DNA of 64,000 nucleotides, taken from NCBI RefSeq assembly GCF_000006565.2, contig NC_031479.1, positions 62,001 to 126,000 on the forward strand. The letters run 5' to 3'. The notes below the pieces were generated by a model. The model did not search any database. It was given only the letters and a program-made list of their open reading frames with translations, and was not told where the DNA came from. Position 1 is the stretch's first letter, and each line of letters opens with the position of its first letter. The position numbers and the translations under genes are program-made. The DNA is from Toxoplasma gondii ME49 (taxonomy: Eukaryota > Apicomplexa > Conoidasida > Eucoccidiorida > Sarcocystidae). This document shows, in pieces, positions 11,721 to 25,762 of the stretch.

Positions 11721-14700
11721 AGGGCCAGAAAAAAGCCATGCAGCTAGAGAAGCCCCCGACAAGTCATATAACTACGGTTTCCAACCGCCTACCAGCGACC
11801 CGAAACCAGCTCTCCCCTCCTCACGTATCAACACTTAACACATCTCTTTCCACTGTCATTCCCAGTACAAGCCTTTTGCTTTGAATCGATTATGCATCAA
11901 AAAACCTCTTGCGTCGGAGCACACACCTGGATGGATGTTACCTATCCGAGCACATTCGTCGCAAACCCCATGCAAACAGCATACTTCTTTAGTCTGAAGA
12001 ACACGCCGCATCGGAACCGACATATAACCGGACTCCTGACGCCGCCTCATTCATCCACATGTCCCAATCTTTCACGGCACGCTCCTTACCTATGACATCG
12101 ATCCATCTGGCAGAAAAAGTCTTTGCCGGTGCTGAAAACACGAAGATCAGCGCGTGGCAACAGTGCCAAAACACAATCTCGGTCATCAACACAACGGACA
12201 AATGAGGCACCCGACGGAAGCAGGAAACCTCGGGAGGTGATTTTCAACCGCGACTCCATATGTACCAGTTAGAATCACGCTAGCGCGATTGTTCCTCTAG
12301 GATAACGAAAGGTACTGGCAACCGATGCCTTCAGACACAAGTGTTGCCCGTGCTGACTTCACACTGATCTTGTACTCTGCGACGGGTGGTACGATGCAAG
12401 ACGCAGCATCAGTGTGGGTGCAGTACAAAAACTCGATCAAAAATCGAAGACAACTTGTGTGAGGGCAGTCCTGCAGACTCGCATATCTCCACTATAAACA
12501 TCGCCTGTGCGGCTTGTGTGAGCCGTGCCTACTCTCCCCAGCTGAGGAAACTCGTAGCGTCCTCAAGAGACCTTGGATGAAAGCGCTATTGAAGCAACTC
12601 GTCCGCAGTGATGCCAACGCTGCCACTTAATGCACTCGCGTTCATTCTGTGTTCCGCATCCGATGCATTGTGGCCTACTTCGTCAGGCTGAACAGCACGT
12701 AACAGCACAAACAAGGCAGTCGTCACACCAGGGAAGCATCAACTGCATCTTAAAATTGGTAACAATGCCCGTTGCTCCCGTCGCACAATCCCTTCGCGAC
12801 TGAAGCGCTTCGTCCTCACACGTACTTCATCAGACCGCGGGAGACTTGTCATCGAAGCAGACAACGCCTCAGGAGGATACGCTACGAAAAATCACAGCAA
12901 CGCCGGTCCACGCATGAGCCCAACCCGTCAATCACAAAACACGCAGACAGGAAACGCAGAACAGTTGTGTCCTGGGAGACCTGATCCAATCATCCTTAAC
13001 CACGTGTCATTAGCTCGCCCCTCAGAACGCTCGCGGCGATCCCACGCACAGATAGGCAACACCACGAGTTTGAACCCCTTCCCCCAAAGAGAAAACGACC
13101 TGCTCTTGCAAATCACCCGGTGTCATGCATCTCTTCTGCGGTTTCGGAGATAAGATGCCACCATGGATATAACGTCCGTCACATGATAGTTTGCGCTCAA
13201 TAACACTTGACCAGCCGCCCTCAGTCAGCTGGTAATGCCACAACTCCAGATAGTGCAAATACTACGATGCGATCAGCTGCTGCGACGCATGAGGCACGAT
13301 CAAAAGAACATGTCAGCAAATAGCGGGCCGCACAAGACGCATGGCAACACTGCCGTCGCCATCGCAGTAGAGCTCCAAAAGCATTCCCTCTCAGGATGGA
13401 CACGAGATGCGCGCTGCGAGTCAGGCGACAGTCATCGCCGGTGCACCACTAGACATTGACCCATCCACAGCGGGGGCAGAACACCCACGACACCAAGCGG
13501 AAACCCCAAAACGTTTAGGTATCACTGTCTCCGTATCTCTACAAGGATAAGGAGAGGCACTCTCAGACGCTGTCTACGAAGACAAGCGGCGTGTACTGCC
13601 GCTCCCTTCTTGGCTTCTGGCCGGAGCAGGGAGATACACGGTATTACGCGGGATCACGTATGGTTGCATGACATGGCAACACAACCTGCAACCTGTCTCA
13701 GGGCACTACACGCTTGTGTGCGCCTAAACCTTCACTCCAAGCATTGGCGCCAACACTGGGGCGGCAAACGCGTACGTTCATGGGCTGACAGAACCGCGGA
13801 TCACTTCGGATGAACGCACCATTTAAGCAACTCGACTGTTGTCGTTTCAAAGCTGCCAAGCAACGGACGCCCGTCCTGCCTTCAAGGTTCAACGCCTTGC
13901 TACCTACCACCGGAGGCTGAGCGAGAGAGAACGACATCGGCGCGGCAACCAACAAATCATGGAGACATAAACAACATGTCAAACGGTGGTTCGTGAGGCG
14001 TGTGTTGCTGCTGTCGGCGTGTCATCTCGTTTGCCACCTTGCAGTTGCCCTCGAGACGAGTCCCGCCGCTCTGCCAAAGGCTGTCACCGACGTAGACATC
14101 ACCAGGTGGCCAAGCATCGCAAACATAACGGTTGAGTGTTCTAGCACTTCACACTAGTGTTCGGACCATGGAAGAGAGAAAATACGCGGCACTGCGTGAA
14201 ATATTGTTTGAGTGCTCACCACCAGAACGATAAAACCCGAATGCCGGAATGCGGCACCACAGCCTTTCGGCCTTGTCTTCTTTCAATCTAAGCATCGTCG
14301 CTTCGACGAGCCTGACGGGGGCTCACTCTCTGGGGCTGTCGAGTCGAGGTATGCTAGACAAAAACTTGATAAGAAGCACTGTTGAAGCCACACGTCAGCA
14401 GACACGCAGCCTGGCAAAACAGACTCTTCCAACAGTTCTTTAAATCAATGTGCTGTTACCAACAACCAAGCCCCCCCCTCCCCCACTTCCGCCCGGCGAC
14501 AGCACAATCGGCTGCAAACCCTTCTCTCCGCATAGTCCTGACCGCATTCACGCAAATTCCCAAATCGTTGATCCCACGTGAATGCTGCTAGCCAACACTG
14601 CTCCTCAGCGTTGTCTTAACGTGTCCATAACGCCCAAGGCCTTGCTACCTACCTCCTCAGGCTAACCAAAAAATGACGAGAGAGCCCCATTTGTCATCAC

Positions 14701-17700
14701 ATGAACCACACACGGCGCATGGCGAGACACACACACGGGAACCGAAGAACATGCGCGCCAAACCACGGCAAACAAAGTGGCCAAAACTCGCTCTACAGTC
14801 ACACAATTGAAGCCGTCTTAACACAATTCTCGTCCGCAGGGTCGCGGCAGCACTCGACAGACGAAAGGCGTCTTCCTTCACGCAGATGCAAATGCACCCA
14901 TAACAAGGCGAAAGTCGCCCCCGAGCTCATGTTCGATCCGCCATCGCGGCGGAGTACACATCAAATGAGGGACGTACAACAAAGTAAAACCGAAGGTCGG
15001 GCAAGGGAAAATAGTCATGATCAATTTATGGTGCAGTTAAAGGTTTATTCTATAGGATTCGTCTTGCGATGACGAGGCCCCCCACGTGGCTGTGTGCATG
15101 AAGACGCGTGCTCCTGCAATTCGTGTTGGTGTTCCCGCCTCGGTCAGTCGATACACGGCAGTACGAGGCATCATGTGAGGCTGCAGATGGTAGCTCCGAT
15201 CAAACACGAAAACCTGCACGGATGCCAATCTTGTGGATTCCCAATCACTCATCGTAGTCATCGTCAGTCAAACGCGACCAACGTGCGTACTTTCGTAGGC
15301 TGACGAACCTTGCGGTACACCCCTGAGGAAAGATGAAGCAAACGCGTTGCTGTCGCCTCACGTCTGCAATCCCGTTCTGTCAAATTGTCCTTTCCCGGTG
15401 TTACACGAAGTCGATCTCCTTTGACCGACCCGACCCCATAGCCGTCTACAAAGCTGACGCGTCACATTTCTAAACTAATTCCCATACTTCACAACTCGAC
15501 GCTCCCACACACCAAGAGTTCGTCAACCTATCCAGGCAAGAAACTCGTGTTCCGTTTTTAAGACCTCATATGCGACAACCTACAACTGCATCCTGAAGAT
15601 AGAGAAGACAACGGAACGGGAGCGCGCACGCTTGAACGCATACAGAACCCTTTGCAACGGTAAGAAGCCGAGCGTCGCTAGCAGGCGTTCCGTTGCACTG
15701 TCGCCCCATGGCAAAAAATGAAACGCGGCAGCAAGTTGCATCACATGTGGCTGCAGACGACAGCCTCGGTTAACCACGCAAACCGGCGCATGACACAGTC
15801 GTCCGGAATCGCTCTCTATCTCTGGGCACCTTGGCACATGAATGCGTATCACCCTCACGAATGCTTACATGCAGCAACTGCAGAAGCCCGAGAGTCGTGA
15901 GACGAGTTGGGATGAAAGTGTTGCCGTAGCAGTTCGTCTGTCCCCACGACTTTCGCTCATCTGACTGTTTCTGTAAACGTCAGCATCAATACGCTGGCAA
16001 GGCCCCGTACTCCCCTGCCATTCACCCACGACACTCGGACAAGGCTCGGAAGTCCACTTCCCTCGGGCCTCAACTAAATCGCATGCCTCTCGATTCTGTG
16101 GTCGTGCACGCAGAGAATTCACCGACGGTCCAAGCAGTGGTCCCACAATCCGTCATCACAATGAACTTTCGGACTGCCTACACGCGAAGCCTGCAGAAAA
16201 AATCACCCAGATGCGCCTGAACATGTGAAACCTACGGCGCATCTCGCTGGCGACGGCATGCCGCCTCTGTTGTCACTAGGCTCGTGCTGCCCCTGACATA
16301 TTGCAACTCAGTACATAAAAATTGGTGTCGATGCAGACGGGTAAGACATTGACCACGCGGCAACGAATTGCACAGCGCTGCTCCACCCCCCAGCCTATCA
16401 GCACGTGCGTCGCAAAGTCACTCGAGTAGGCATGCCAATGTCATGCGACCCAACCACCCGCTCTCGTCCCTAACTCCATGTGTAGACAGACCTCGAATAT
16501 GCCCCCGCAAGTCGCCACCACAAAAACTCACACGAAAGAGCGTTCCATACCACAACACACAGAGACCACCTCCCGTCGTCCCTGCATGCCACTTGTCACT
16601 CCTGCTTCAGTATGAGTGCTCAATTGAATCGTACGAGTATGGTCAAAAGCCTACCAACTAGTGGAAATCACACACGGAAATCACACACATTCGCGGTACA
16701 TTTCGTGCACCAGGAGGGATGCCCGTAACTGCGAGACGTCTGGAAGAATGCTTAAAACCCACCTGCGACTAGACGGCACACAATGCCAGCTGTGTTGAAG
16801 AAACGTGCGGGTACTAACGCAGCAAGGTTGCCTAAGGGGCTCCGGTCCAAAATCAGTACACAGGAGAGAAAACGGGGGAGCTGAGTAGATTCTGATTACT
16901 GGTGTTCAACTTGCAAATGAACTCCTGATGTCACCTGTCAAAAATGACTTGCACGAACATATGTGCACTTCTCCATTTGTGTACACGTCTCGACTCATCA
17001 CCAGATGCTCCTCATCCTTACGAGCCCGGAGTCCACGGTTTGAAAAACGCCTGCTCCCATTCATGTATAACACGACTGCCTTGAAGCTCCACGTGGGACC
17101 TCCACCCGAGCGTGGCCCCGCGTTTACTGCGGGACCTCCGCGAACTCATGAAAGACTTCATGGAACGACTCTCGGGAACGAAATGAACAGGAGGCGCGAA
17201 TCCAGACACTGATATGAGCTCAGCCTGTCTCCACTGTTACGTGACGAGCGGGTGGTTCAAGTTTCTGCCGCGTAACAAGCCTCCTACTTGGTATGGAAGA
17301 CCTCGTTAGTGTCCGCGACCCGTAAGGATGATTCACGACACATACAGCTTTCCGTTGACGGCCTGAGTCCAGCGAAAAACTGGCCAATGGCAAAACATCT
17401 CGGATTCCCGACACCTCATTCTAATCGTCGGTACTAAAGGTCATGTGCAGAGTGCGTACAGTCAGTAGCTGCCAGAGATCGCGGTAGAGCGCGCAAAGGG
17501 TGTAGGGCTGAAACGTAGCCGACCGCCTCCACCTCCGTCCCGACTGTCCCCTGGTTGCCTTCTCTTGCAACGGTCCAAAAGCAATACGTTATCCGGTTCG
17601 CGAACGCCAAGATGCGACTCCAAAGCGTAGCCACCATTGTCGACAGCGGCCGAAGAAGACACCCGACTCGTCGGTCACACCAGCATACAGCGCCCCAACG

Positions 17701-20450
17701 CTTAAGCAATCCAGCGAATTTTTTGTCTTCATATCAAGCCACAAACTGCCTACGTTCAAAGCCTGAATGAAAAAACACAGCGGCGCTGCACAGACCATGA
17801 TATGAACACGATTAGTTCCATTCGACGGTGGAAAAATAGTCGAACCTTGCCGCCGTAGGAGTGATGCCTTTTGACCAAGCGAGGCACAGCCTCCCTATCC
17901 GTATTCTAAAGCGCTGAGTAAGACCTACCATTGATGCTACCGGCGTCCTCCAGGCATTAGTCACGTCCACCTCTCTGCCCCTCTAGTCAAGGTAACAGGC
18001 ACCCCGTCCCCTGCACACCCCCCTGAATGATTCAGCAAGCAGTATCGGACTAGCAAACCACTGCAAAATCCATACGCAAAGTTCTGATCCGCTTTCTCTG
18101 TCGCCCCGCATTGCACCCACGCAGTCACCCTGTGCAAGACAATTCACGCTATTGTTTTGGCCTCCGGCGTGTGGTCCTCCAGATGGTCTGTAGCGGCTGC
18201 AACTGGCAACAGTCAAACAACAAAAAAATCGCCCGTGGCACGAGCTTGCAGTCACTAAAATTTTTAAACATCACCCCCACAACGTGCGTAAAGGGTGCGT
18301 ACGTGCTGCGGCTAACGAAACCAGTGGTGTCCACCCAAAAAAGGCGAGGGATGAACGCGCTGCTGAAGCCGCTCGTCTGTTCTCCCGCCTTCCGTCATAT
18401 ACACGCCTGCGCGCCCTAACACGTCTCAGAGCTCGCGCGCTGGATCCGATAGCCCCAGCCGAAGGTCGATCCTCAGTCTCGATCAAGTCCCACATAAACA
18501 CCGCCTGCCCCGCTACTCCCAGTCACATACGTTCCACAATTTCCGAAGCAACGCGCTCCCATTCAGCGCATGGCATGGCACTAGCTGTCCACTTTCACAA
18601 GGTCCAGAATACCTACCCCGAGATGCTGAACCCGAAAATGACAAGCGACACCAAGGGGCCCCCTGAGGTCAGATCGGTTCGTCTGACACCGCGGGCAGCC
18701 AGACGCAAAGTGCGGAAATTCAACCTGTTTACCACCACACCATTTACGTGCCGGGACGTATGCCAACACGTCGTGTTAAGACTGGGCACCGGTGTGCATG
18801 CCGCCTGATGAGCGGGCATCGAACAAATTAACGCACCCGCCGCTCCCCTTGTGGGACCTCCCAGTTCTTCGCAACAGGCATCCAAGAAATATGCAGTATC
18901 GCACCCTAGTTTCTGATCTCGCCTGCCGCTGCCAAACTCCTCGTCCGTGCCTTGCATCTTAAGACCCCCGAACAGGCAGATGCCATGCAAAGACAACCCC
19001 ACGAAGTTTAGACCTTCCTAACAAGAGACATGAACTATAAACCACGCGCTCCACACCCCCCATCGACTCCTAAGTCATGTCACCTTTGCTGTCCTGACAG
19101 GGAGACACATCTGATGCATTGTCTCCCCGAGAAACACCAGTCCATCAAGAATTCCGTGACTGTTGAGGGAGTTCGCCTACATGCTGTAAACAAGAACAGA
19201 ATTGGCAAAAGCATTGACCATGGGAACACTTGCGATCCCCTCCCTCATAACAAATCGACCCATCCAGGAAAACAGAATGTGTCCGAAGCCACGATCAGCA
19301 CTCGCGCCGCAAATCACGTGCAGCACCACTGTAACAAGACAACACAAGACTCATTTGATTCGTCATGCATCATGCCTCGCTGGATCCAGTCCGAGCCGCA
19401 GCGATACTTCGACCCCAGCGCAGAACAGACTCCTGTCTTAACGAATATGTGAGTTACGCTGCTGGCACACATATGACTGCTCTCTTCGCTTTACACTCGA
19501 ACAACTGTAGCGAAAAATGGTTATCCACCAAGAAACGACCGGCTTCCACCAAGCAAATATAACTGACCGCAGATCCAGGTCAACGTGGCGACGCGGTCCA
19601 TTTGTATGCCTGATCTTGTGACCAGGACGGCCACAAAAAAAACGAGTCACCACCAGGGACCACCTAAGTCTGGCCAGATATCAATATACGTGCTAACTCA
19701 CATATAATGTTGAAGACCGCTCTGCATCGCTTGGTCGTTAAGGGTGTCCTGCATTCAGTCGCCCTATCCCACGGTCACGGGCGTGTAAAGGCACACCGCA
19801 TGTCTGATCTCGTCGCGGATGCGCGCTACGCGGCATCACATGTGAGGCTGTTCGACGTCCTCGATCAATCCAGAACCCCAGTCCGTGGCCCGAGTGCATG
19901 TGTTGATGCTCAAACCCTCAGGTGAAATATCGGCACCAGAATTTGCGACGAGTCCCTACCTTCAGCGGCTGATGCAAAACGCAGTGTCCCGTCTACACTC
20001 CCTAACATGAGCATGTTGTTGATGTAGCTCCTCTGTGGCTATCCCGTCCCCCAACTGGCCTGCCCTGGCCGCCCCTAAGTACCAACGCGCTCTCGGTGTC
20101 CCACACCCGCATCTTCCCAGTTTTGTGCCAAGCATACTTGCAACCCTCCCAACTCTCTGGTCCCACTCCCACACAGTTCGCCAATCCCACCCAGGGGCTC
20201 GCAGCTCCCCGTCTTCAGCATCTAATTCCGCACTACTTACCCCTTCAAGCTGAACTCCGACAAGACGAAGGTGCGGCAGGCGTCACGTTGTAAGCACATC
20301 CAGGGCCACTTTTAACGTTACGCAACAGTGATTGGCTTGTAGATGTCACAGTGCCACCTCATGAGTGGCCATGATACTTCTTGCAGAAACATCTCTACCT
20401 CTCTTCTTATAGAACCATCAAATCCCTGCCAACGTCCGTCTAGTACATGT
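11720..20450. repeat. Old, strongly diverged dispersed repeats
   Basis: No exon can be supported. Recurrent degenerate motifs show that this is ancient repeat DNA. An ATCACATGTGGCTGCAGA-like string occurs near 13,651, 15,168, 15,737 and 19,834. A GGATGAAnGC...AAGCAACTCG-like string occurs near 12,575, 13,810, 15,912 and 18,350. A GCCTTGCTACCTACC string occurs near 13,890 and 14,640. Spacing is irregular. I could not reconstruct a repeat unit by eye. Confidence 0.5.
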
Positions 20451-20699
20451 GCGATGTCGCACGTGAGCCCCAGACCTGATTCAACCCTTTGTACCTCAGT
20501 GTCACTTTCCCGCTCCTAAGTACGCCCGCCATACGATCTTGCACGGATGTTCTGCGGCCAAGCGCATTTCCATGCAACAATCTGAATCTCTTGTCTCTCA
20601 CCGCTACCGTCCCCCGTCACCGCTACGTACTCTCCAAACGATTCTTTGCCACTGTCCTCATGTGCAACGTCAACACCAACACGCACTTGTCATCAAGTG

Positions 20700-21476
20700 A
20701 CCCACAGCCCGTGTGGCAAGGCCACAATCCGTCACGCGCCCACAATCGAGAACTTTGACACCGTCCACAAGACCAAAAACAAGATCTGACTTCAAATGGA
20801 GAGTAGCCCATCCCCTCTCCAGTGCAATCGACGCAACCCATGCTACACCTTCAAGTGTCATGCCACCGTCCGGGGCCAGTACACGGACATGCAGGCTTGC
20901 AACACACGCATTCCTCTTCTGGATCACAGCACGCATGTACGTGCCAGTAATAACCGCCGCCAGGAAAAACACCCGGAATGTTCTCCGATTCGTTTCTCAC
21001 CACTATAGACATTACAAACAACAAGCTGGATAAAAAGTACCCTTAAAATGACCCCTACACAACCACGATTTCCTCAAAAACCCGATACGTTACCCCCCTA
21101 GCATGACCATGCCAACAGGCGACGGCCATGCGGGCACGATCAGGCGCGACGGAGCAACCACTCAAACACAAGCCTGCAGTCGGAACAATCAAAGAACACG
21201 GCGCCACGCCTGCAAAAGCGTCGTACCGACAACCTGCACTCTCTGCTTCAACGCAACCCCATCCAGTTACTCCCACTGTATTTCAAACTCAGCCACAGTC
21301 CTACCAAACCCTGTGGCACTCAGCACAAAATCCGCCAGGCAGCACACACCGCTTGATGAAGTGGCACATGACGAGCTGCATGTCATGCGAATTTGCTCGT
21401 CCACGCCAACGAATGCCTCGCAGCCCGTGCATACTTTGTTCAGCTGAAGGCAGACAACGCAGCACAAACCGCCAGG
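20700..21476 (+). repeat. Diverged array-like DNA leading into block D copy 2
   Basis: The run near 20,875-20,945 (GCCAGTACACGGACATGCAG, then TCTTCTGGATCACAGCACGC) is a clear but diverged relative of the tandem-array core. From about 21,395 the sequence resembles 8,820-8,905. The order core-relative, then D, then X thus repeats the left-hand order. Confidence 0.6.
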
Positions 21477-23426
21477 AAAGCCTGTGACAGCCTATACGGG
21501 AAAGCCTCACCGTGTGCAGCGGTCACCGCAAGGAGGTCCGCCAAAATGATACAGAAGCAACAATCAAAGACACTCGGCACCATCGGTGTTGACGCCAGCG
21601 ATACCACGCCACAAAGCTGGTCAACAACATGGCGCCATTCACGAGTCTCAAGTCGCCGGCTTCTACTTCACAACAGGTCTTGCATCTATGATAAAGACCA
21701 ACCTATATCCTCAGAGCACCCCAAGTCTCCACGACGTACTAGACCAATCTGATGACAGGCAGCACATTCAAACCAACGCAATCATAGAGCCACGTCGACC
21801 CGCCAAACTGACGCGAGACGGAGCGGATGCTGCAGTCCAGACGACCACATGAAATACGATCACGCCGACCCTGTATGCCTCTCCAAGCTCCACCACTCAG
21901 CATCCTCCACATGCTCCCAGCGAATGCTCAGCCGCCGGGCATACATTCTCACACAGGGCGCAACGTCATATCCTCATCGTTGTCCTCAAAACTGGAAAGA
22001 GTACCCTAAACCGGAGTGACGATACACCTCAAACGCACGCATCCCTGCAATCCAATAGCGTAGCCATGCCACTCGCCCCGTCTAAACGGTACTCTTCACG
22101 TCCGCCGCAACACACTGTAACAGTGAGTCACATGTCCGGTAACTTACGGTCACCTAACGGACACACGTCTATTCTGCGGCGGACCAGCTGTGCTGCTATC
22201 CAACGCTGACGCCGTTTAATAAAGTATTCTTATGTGTTTTATCCACCAAGAAAAGAGCAAAGCCAGCCTTTGGACGGGCCATGGAGTGGGCACCTACAGC
22301 CTGTAGGGAAATACAGAATGCGAAATCAAGGCTGGTGCGTAGCGACTGTCCCAAGGCCTACCAGAGAGCCGCTGGTCCCCTTGACACGAACAGTGCTGAG
22401 CGCGATGCCCTAACCCAACATATTACAATCACGCTGGGAAGCCCGGTAACCCCGGATCGACCCGGCTCTTTTTGCCCACACATACTTGGACCTCCTCAAC
22501 ACTTGCATCAGTCGCGTGGCCCTTAATATCCAAAACACGTAGACACATCCCGATAAGTCGGTTGCTCAGTAGTCAGCCACTAGACACGACCAGTCACAGA
22601 TGCGTGTCGTGCACAAAAGCAGTGACACTCACTCACCATCCACAACACTCATCTTCTCGCGGCTCCAGTGCTGCCACCTGCCATCATCCCCATCCATCAC
22701 GGCACAACTCCGCCTTCATACCTCACCCCGCCATCAACAGCACAAGATCGACGACGAACGTCAAGTTCTCCTCACGCGCGATTCAGGAAATTACTGTTAT
22801 GCTGTGCCATCTCACCAGTCTGCTCCGTCTGTAACACAGTCCACCACTCTCGTAAAGGACCCCACAATGACTGCCCAAGTTGAAAGCGGACGATGCACTC
22901 ACTCAGAAACGACCAACATAAAGTCATGGAAATCAACAACACGCGACTTGTCCTCTACACAGGTGTCATCCTGATACCTGCTTCATCACAACCCCATTTG
23001 AAGCATACCCACTGTTTTCCACACTCAACCCCAACCTCACCGAAACCTTCGAGTCTCAATATAAGCGCCACCACGCGGCTCACCCCGCCAGCTGAACTGG
23101 TCCGTAACGAGCTCCCTGCAATGCACTCGCAGTCCAACCCTCCCTCTCCAGGAATTTTGTAGCCTCCATCACATACTTCCTCGAGCTTAAAAACCACATC
23201 GCAACACAGTGTACAAGGGCAGCATGCGTGACAGTCGACAAAATATACCCACTCTCGTGCAGCGACTATCACACACAGATCCGTCGCACTGATACGAACA
23301 AAACACTGGAAATCAACCGGCATCAATACTTATTGCGCCACCCACACGCCGCCATAACCCTAGTAAACGACGTCCTGCCTGTCCAGCGTACTGAGTCGCC
23401 GACTCCATCTCAACACACGGCAATGC
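21476..23426 (+). repeat. Block D, copy 2
   Basis: This is the almost identical partner of 8,905-10,855 at a constant offset of 12,571 bases. Similarity ends sharply after the CAATG at about 23,425. Sequencing or assembly artefact is possible but unlikely, since both flanks on each side are different. Confidence 0.93.
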
Positions 23427-23554
23427 CTCGATAATAAAAGCTAGTTGGATCCTTAGTTAAATCAGAACATCATTTTTTCGGGACTCAAATCAGCAGATAG
23501 ATTTACTCCCTGGTTATCCATCAACTATCTTGTTTTCATGTCCTCAGTGTACGT

Positions 23555-24440
23555 CGAATCTCTGCGACGTACCAGATTAACCTGATGACAGACAACACAT
23601 CAAAACCAACACGATCAGAGTGCCATGTCGATCCACCAAACTGACACAAGACGAAGCGGATGCTACAGTCCAAGACAGCCACATAAAATAAGATCACGCT
23701 AGCCCGGTGTTCATCTCCATGCGCCAGAATGCAACATCCGTCGCATGCTCTCGGCAAACGTCGAGCACTCGGGCATACACTCGCGCGCATGGCGCTACGA
23801 CATATTCTCGTCGTTGCCCTCAAAAGTGCAGATTACCTCTGCGGCAACAACGAAACCTCTAAATTGCAATGACAGCTGTTACCCTACAGAAAAACCGCGG
23901 AAATCATCTCATCTCAAGGGCACCCATCGCCACTGCCGTAATACACTAATTCGAGTCATAGACATCAAAGATAACGTTGGCTTGCCCAAGGTACCCACAG
24001 CGTGCAGTCTTTCTTCCCGAAAGCTCTTTGCCCTCCCTCCCCTCCCAACGCGATAGTCGCGGCCACGAGTCCTTTTACACGTCAGTCGGACGTGAAGGGT
24101 CTGCCCCTCTTCTGACCCTCCACAGGTGACCTACAACCTGGTTGCAAAGGTCAGTCCTCCGGCCTGACGGCAATGTGCAGCAGGTGCCGCAACATCTCCC
24201 GCCATACTTCTCGCCCCAATGAGTGAGCCGGTCAAAAGGTAACAGTTTTAACCATATTACCGACACAGAAACCGCATTATCAAGGAAGAAGTCACACATC
24301 GCCTGTAATTCACGCGAGATGTTACATTCGCCGTCACTCCCGTACTACAGTCCAGTTTCTGCCACAAACTACATTCGAGAAGCATCACAACGCTTGCAAG
24401 CAGATCACATTTATAAGGCCAAAGAATCTCATGTATCTAC
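23555..24440 (+). repeat. Composite repeat X, copy 3, with a decayed block-D fragment
   Basis: The first part (23,570-23,830) also aligns loosely with the inside of block D (about 9,175-9,430): AACTGACnCnAGACGnAGCGGATGCT-type DNA is shared. This shows that D and X are related families. The second part is anchored at GGCAATGTGCAGCAGGTGCC near 24,170 and ends about 24,440. Confidence 0.6.
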
Positions 24441-25760
24441 AGGACCGCGTGACTAATCAGAGAACACCTGTATCCGTTCGGGTATGAGCGTACCACAACC
24501 GTTTGTGTCCGCATCACGCCTCAACAGCCAACACACCTCGTATCATTCCCCGTACAAGCTGCTCGTATAAAATCTGATTTTTCGCCCGAAGACCCATCCG
24601 TTGCAATGTGCACGCACGCTGATCCCTCTTGCCTTAGTGCCTTCATAGTAAATTTGTGTGAAGATCATACTTCCATAACCTGTAGCGACACACCAAATAC
24701 GCTCATGTAAGTATTCACCGATATCCAGATGCCGTTCTTTCTCACCAAGCAAGCTGCTCGTCTGCGAGACTCGACATTCCCTAAAAACAAACGCGTTTAC
24801 AGTGCCCCCACCATGACACCCGGCTCCGAAAAATGTGTCTCTCCATCCCCTTCAAACACACTTCCACCCCTCCCGACTCGCTCGTGCCGTCCTCATAGAG
24901 ATCGCCAAGACTCGCAATCAGGCTGCTCACCGGCCGTCGTCAACACCGGCCTGCTGACATCCTACTGTCTGAGGCTGAACACGGGAAAAACGTTGAAGCG
25001 ACGGGGGCTACGCTGCGAACACATCCAGGACCGTCTGAAATGGCGTGCAACCGCACACGCGTACCTGGCGTTGCAGCGCCACCTCGTGTCTCACCTGCAT
25101 ACTCTCTACGTCTATTTTGACCGCGTTGCGGAAGACCTGGTATCGATGTAAGATAAAACAAACCGTCTAGTGAACAGGGCTAATCCATTTCAACATCTAC
25201 AGAATAACCACTCCACGGATCTTCAAGCCAAAAACAGCTTTGGTCAGCCCCGAAAGTCTGTGGTATGACCCACAAGACGCTGGAATCAGCCTGACAGGGT
25301 GGTCTCTTGCGAGTCTGGCCGCCTGTAACAACTCCCTCGCCCCCAATTCGTACGTCGCTGGCCTGACAATGCACGCAGTTCCGCAATGCATCCGATGGCA
25401 ATGCCCGGCAACTGATGCTGGTTAGAATCCAACTCCCCCCTACCCGCCTTCCCCCCCATCCAGCCCGTTTTGCAAATGGTTCACTGCGACAATATGGAGG
25501 CATGCTACCATATCGGTGGACACCATCACTAGCTTATATCCTTCCCCGTGATGTCACCGACTTATGCCACCAACCACGCCCTCGGTAAGTCGTCGGTTCT
25601 TTTGCTTGCTTGTCAACTCCTCTACATAAGAAAGCATAGAACGCTGCATAGAGTTATTCAATAACACATATGTTGTTCGTGCTGCTTCTGATGGATGGTA
25701 GTGAATCTCTGGGGTCTTTCTGCCAGCTGCGCCTCAGTAAGGCACAGTAAAAGACGAGTA
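24440..25760. other. Transition zone, no gene seen
   Basis: Repeat similarity fades and the plus-strand A+C bias weakens. A plus open frame at 24,729-25,151 and overlapping minus frames have no recognisable domain and no convincing splice context, so they are not called. Confidence 0.45.
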
Positions 25761-25762
25761 CA

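Larger units (their letters stand above)
1..24500. repeat. Gene-free block of satellite-like repeat DNA
   Basis: The whole stretch is built from tandem and dispersed repeats at very different stages of decay, described in the entries below. Open frames here are short, overlap on both strands, recur with the repeats and show no recognisable domain, so I call none of them a gene. The plus strand is clearly rich in A and C and poor in G and T throughout, unlike the DNA to the right. No telomeric heptamer array is present; isolated CCCTAAA strings (for example near 9,432 and 22,003) are single. T. gondii is known to carry satellite families near chromosome ends and at some internal sites; which named family this belongs to I cannot say without a search. 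Confidence 0.8.

Noticed and set aside
372..25151. Dozens of open frames of 60-160 codons in the left 25 kb, many recurring identically
   Set aside because: They recur because the DNA is duplicated, overlap in several frames on both strands, have no domain or signal, and lie in biased repeat DNA that lowers stop-codon frequency.
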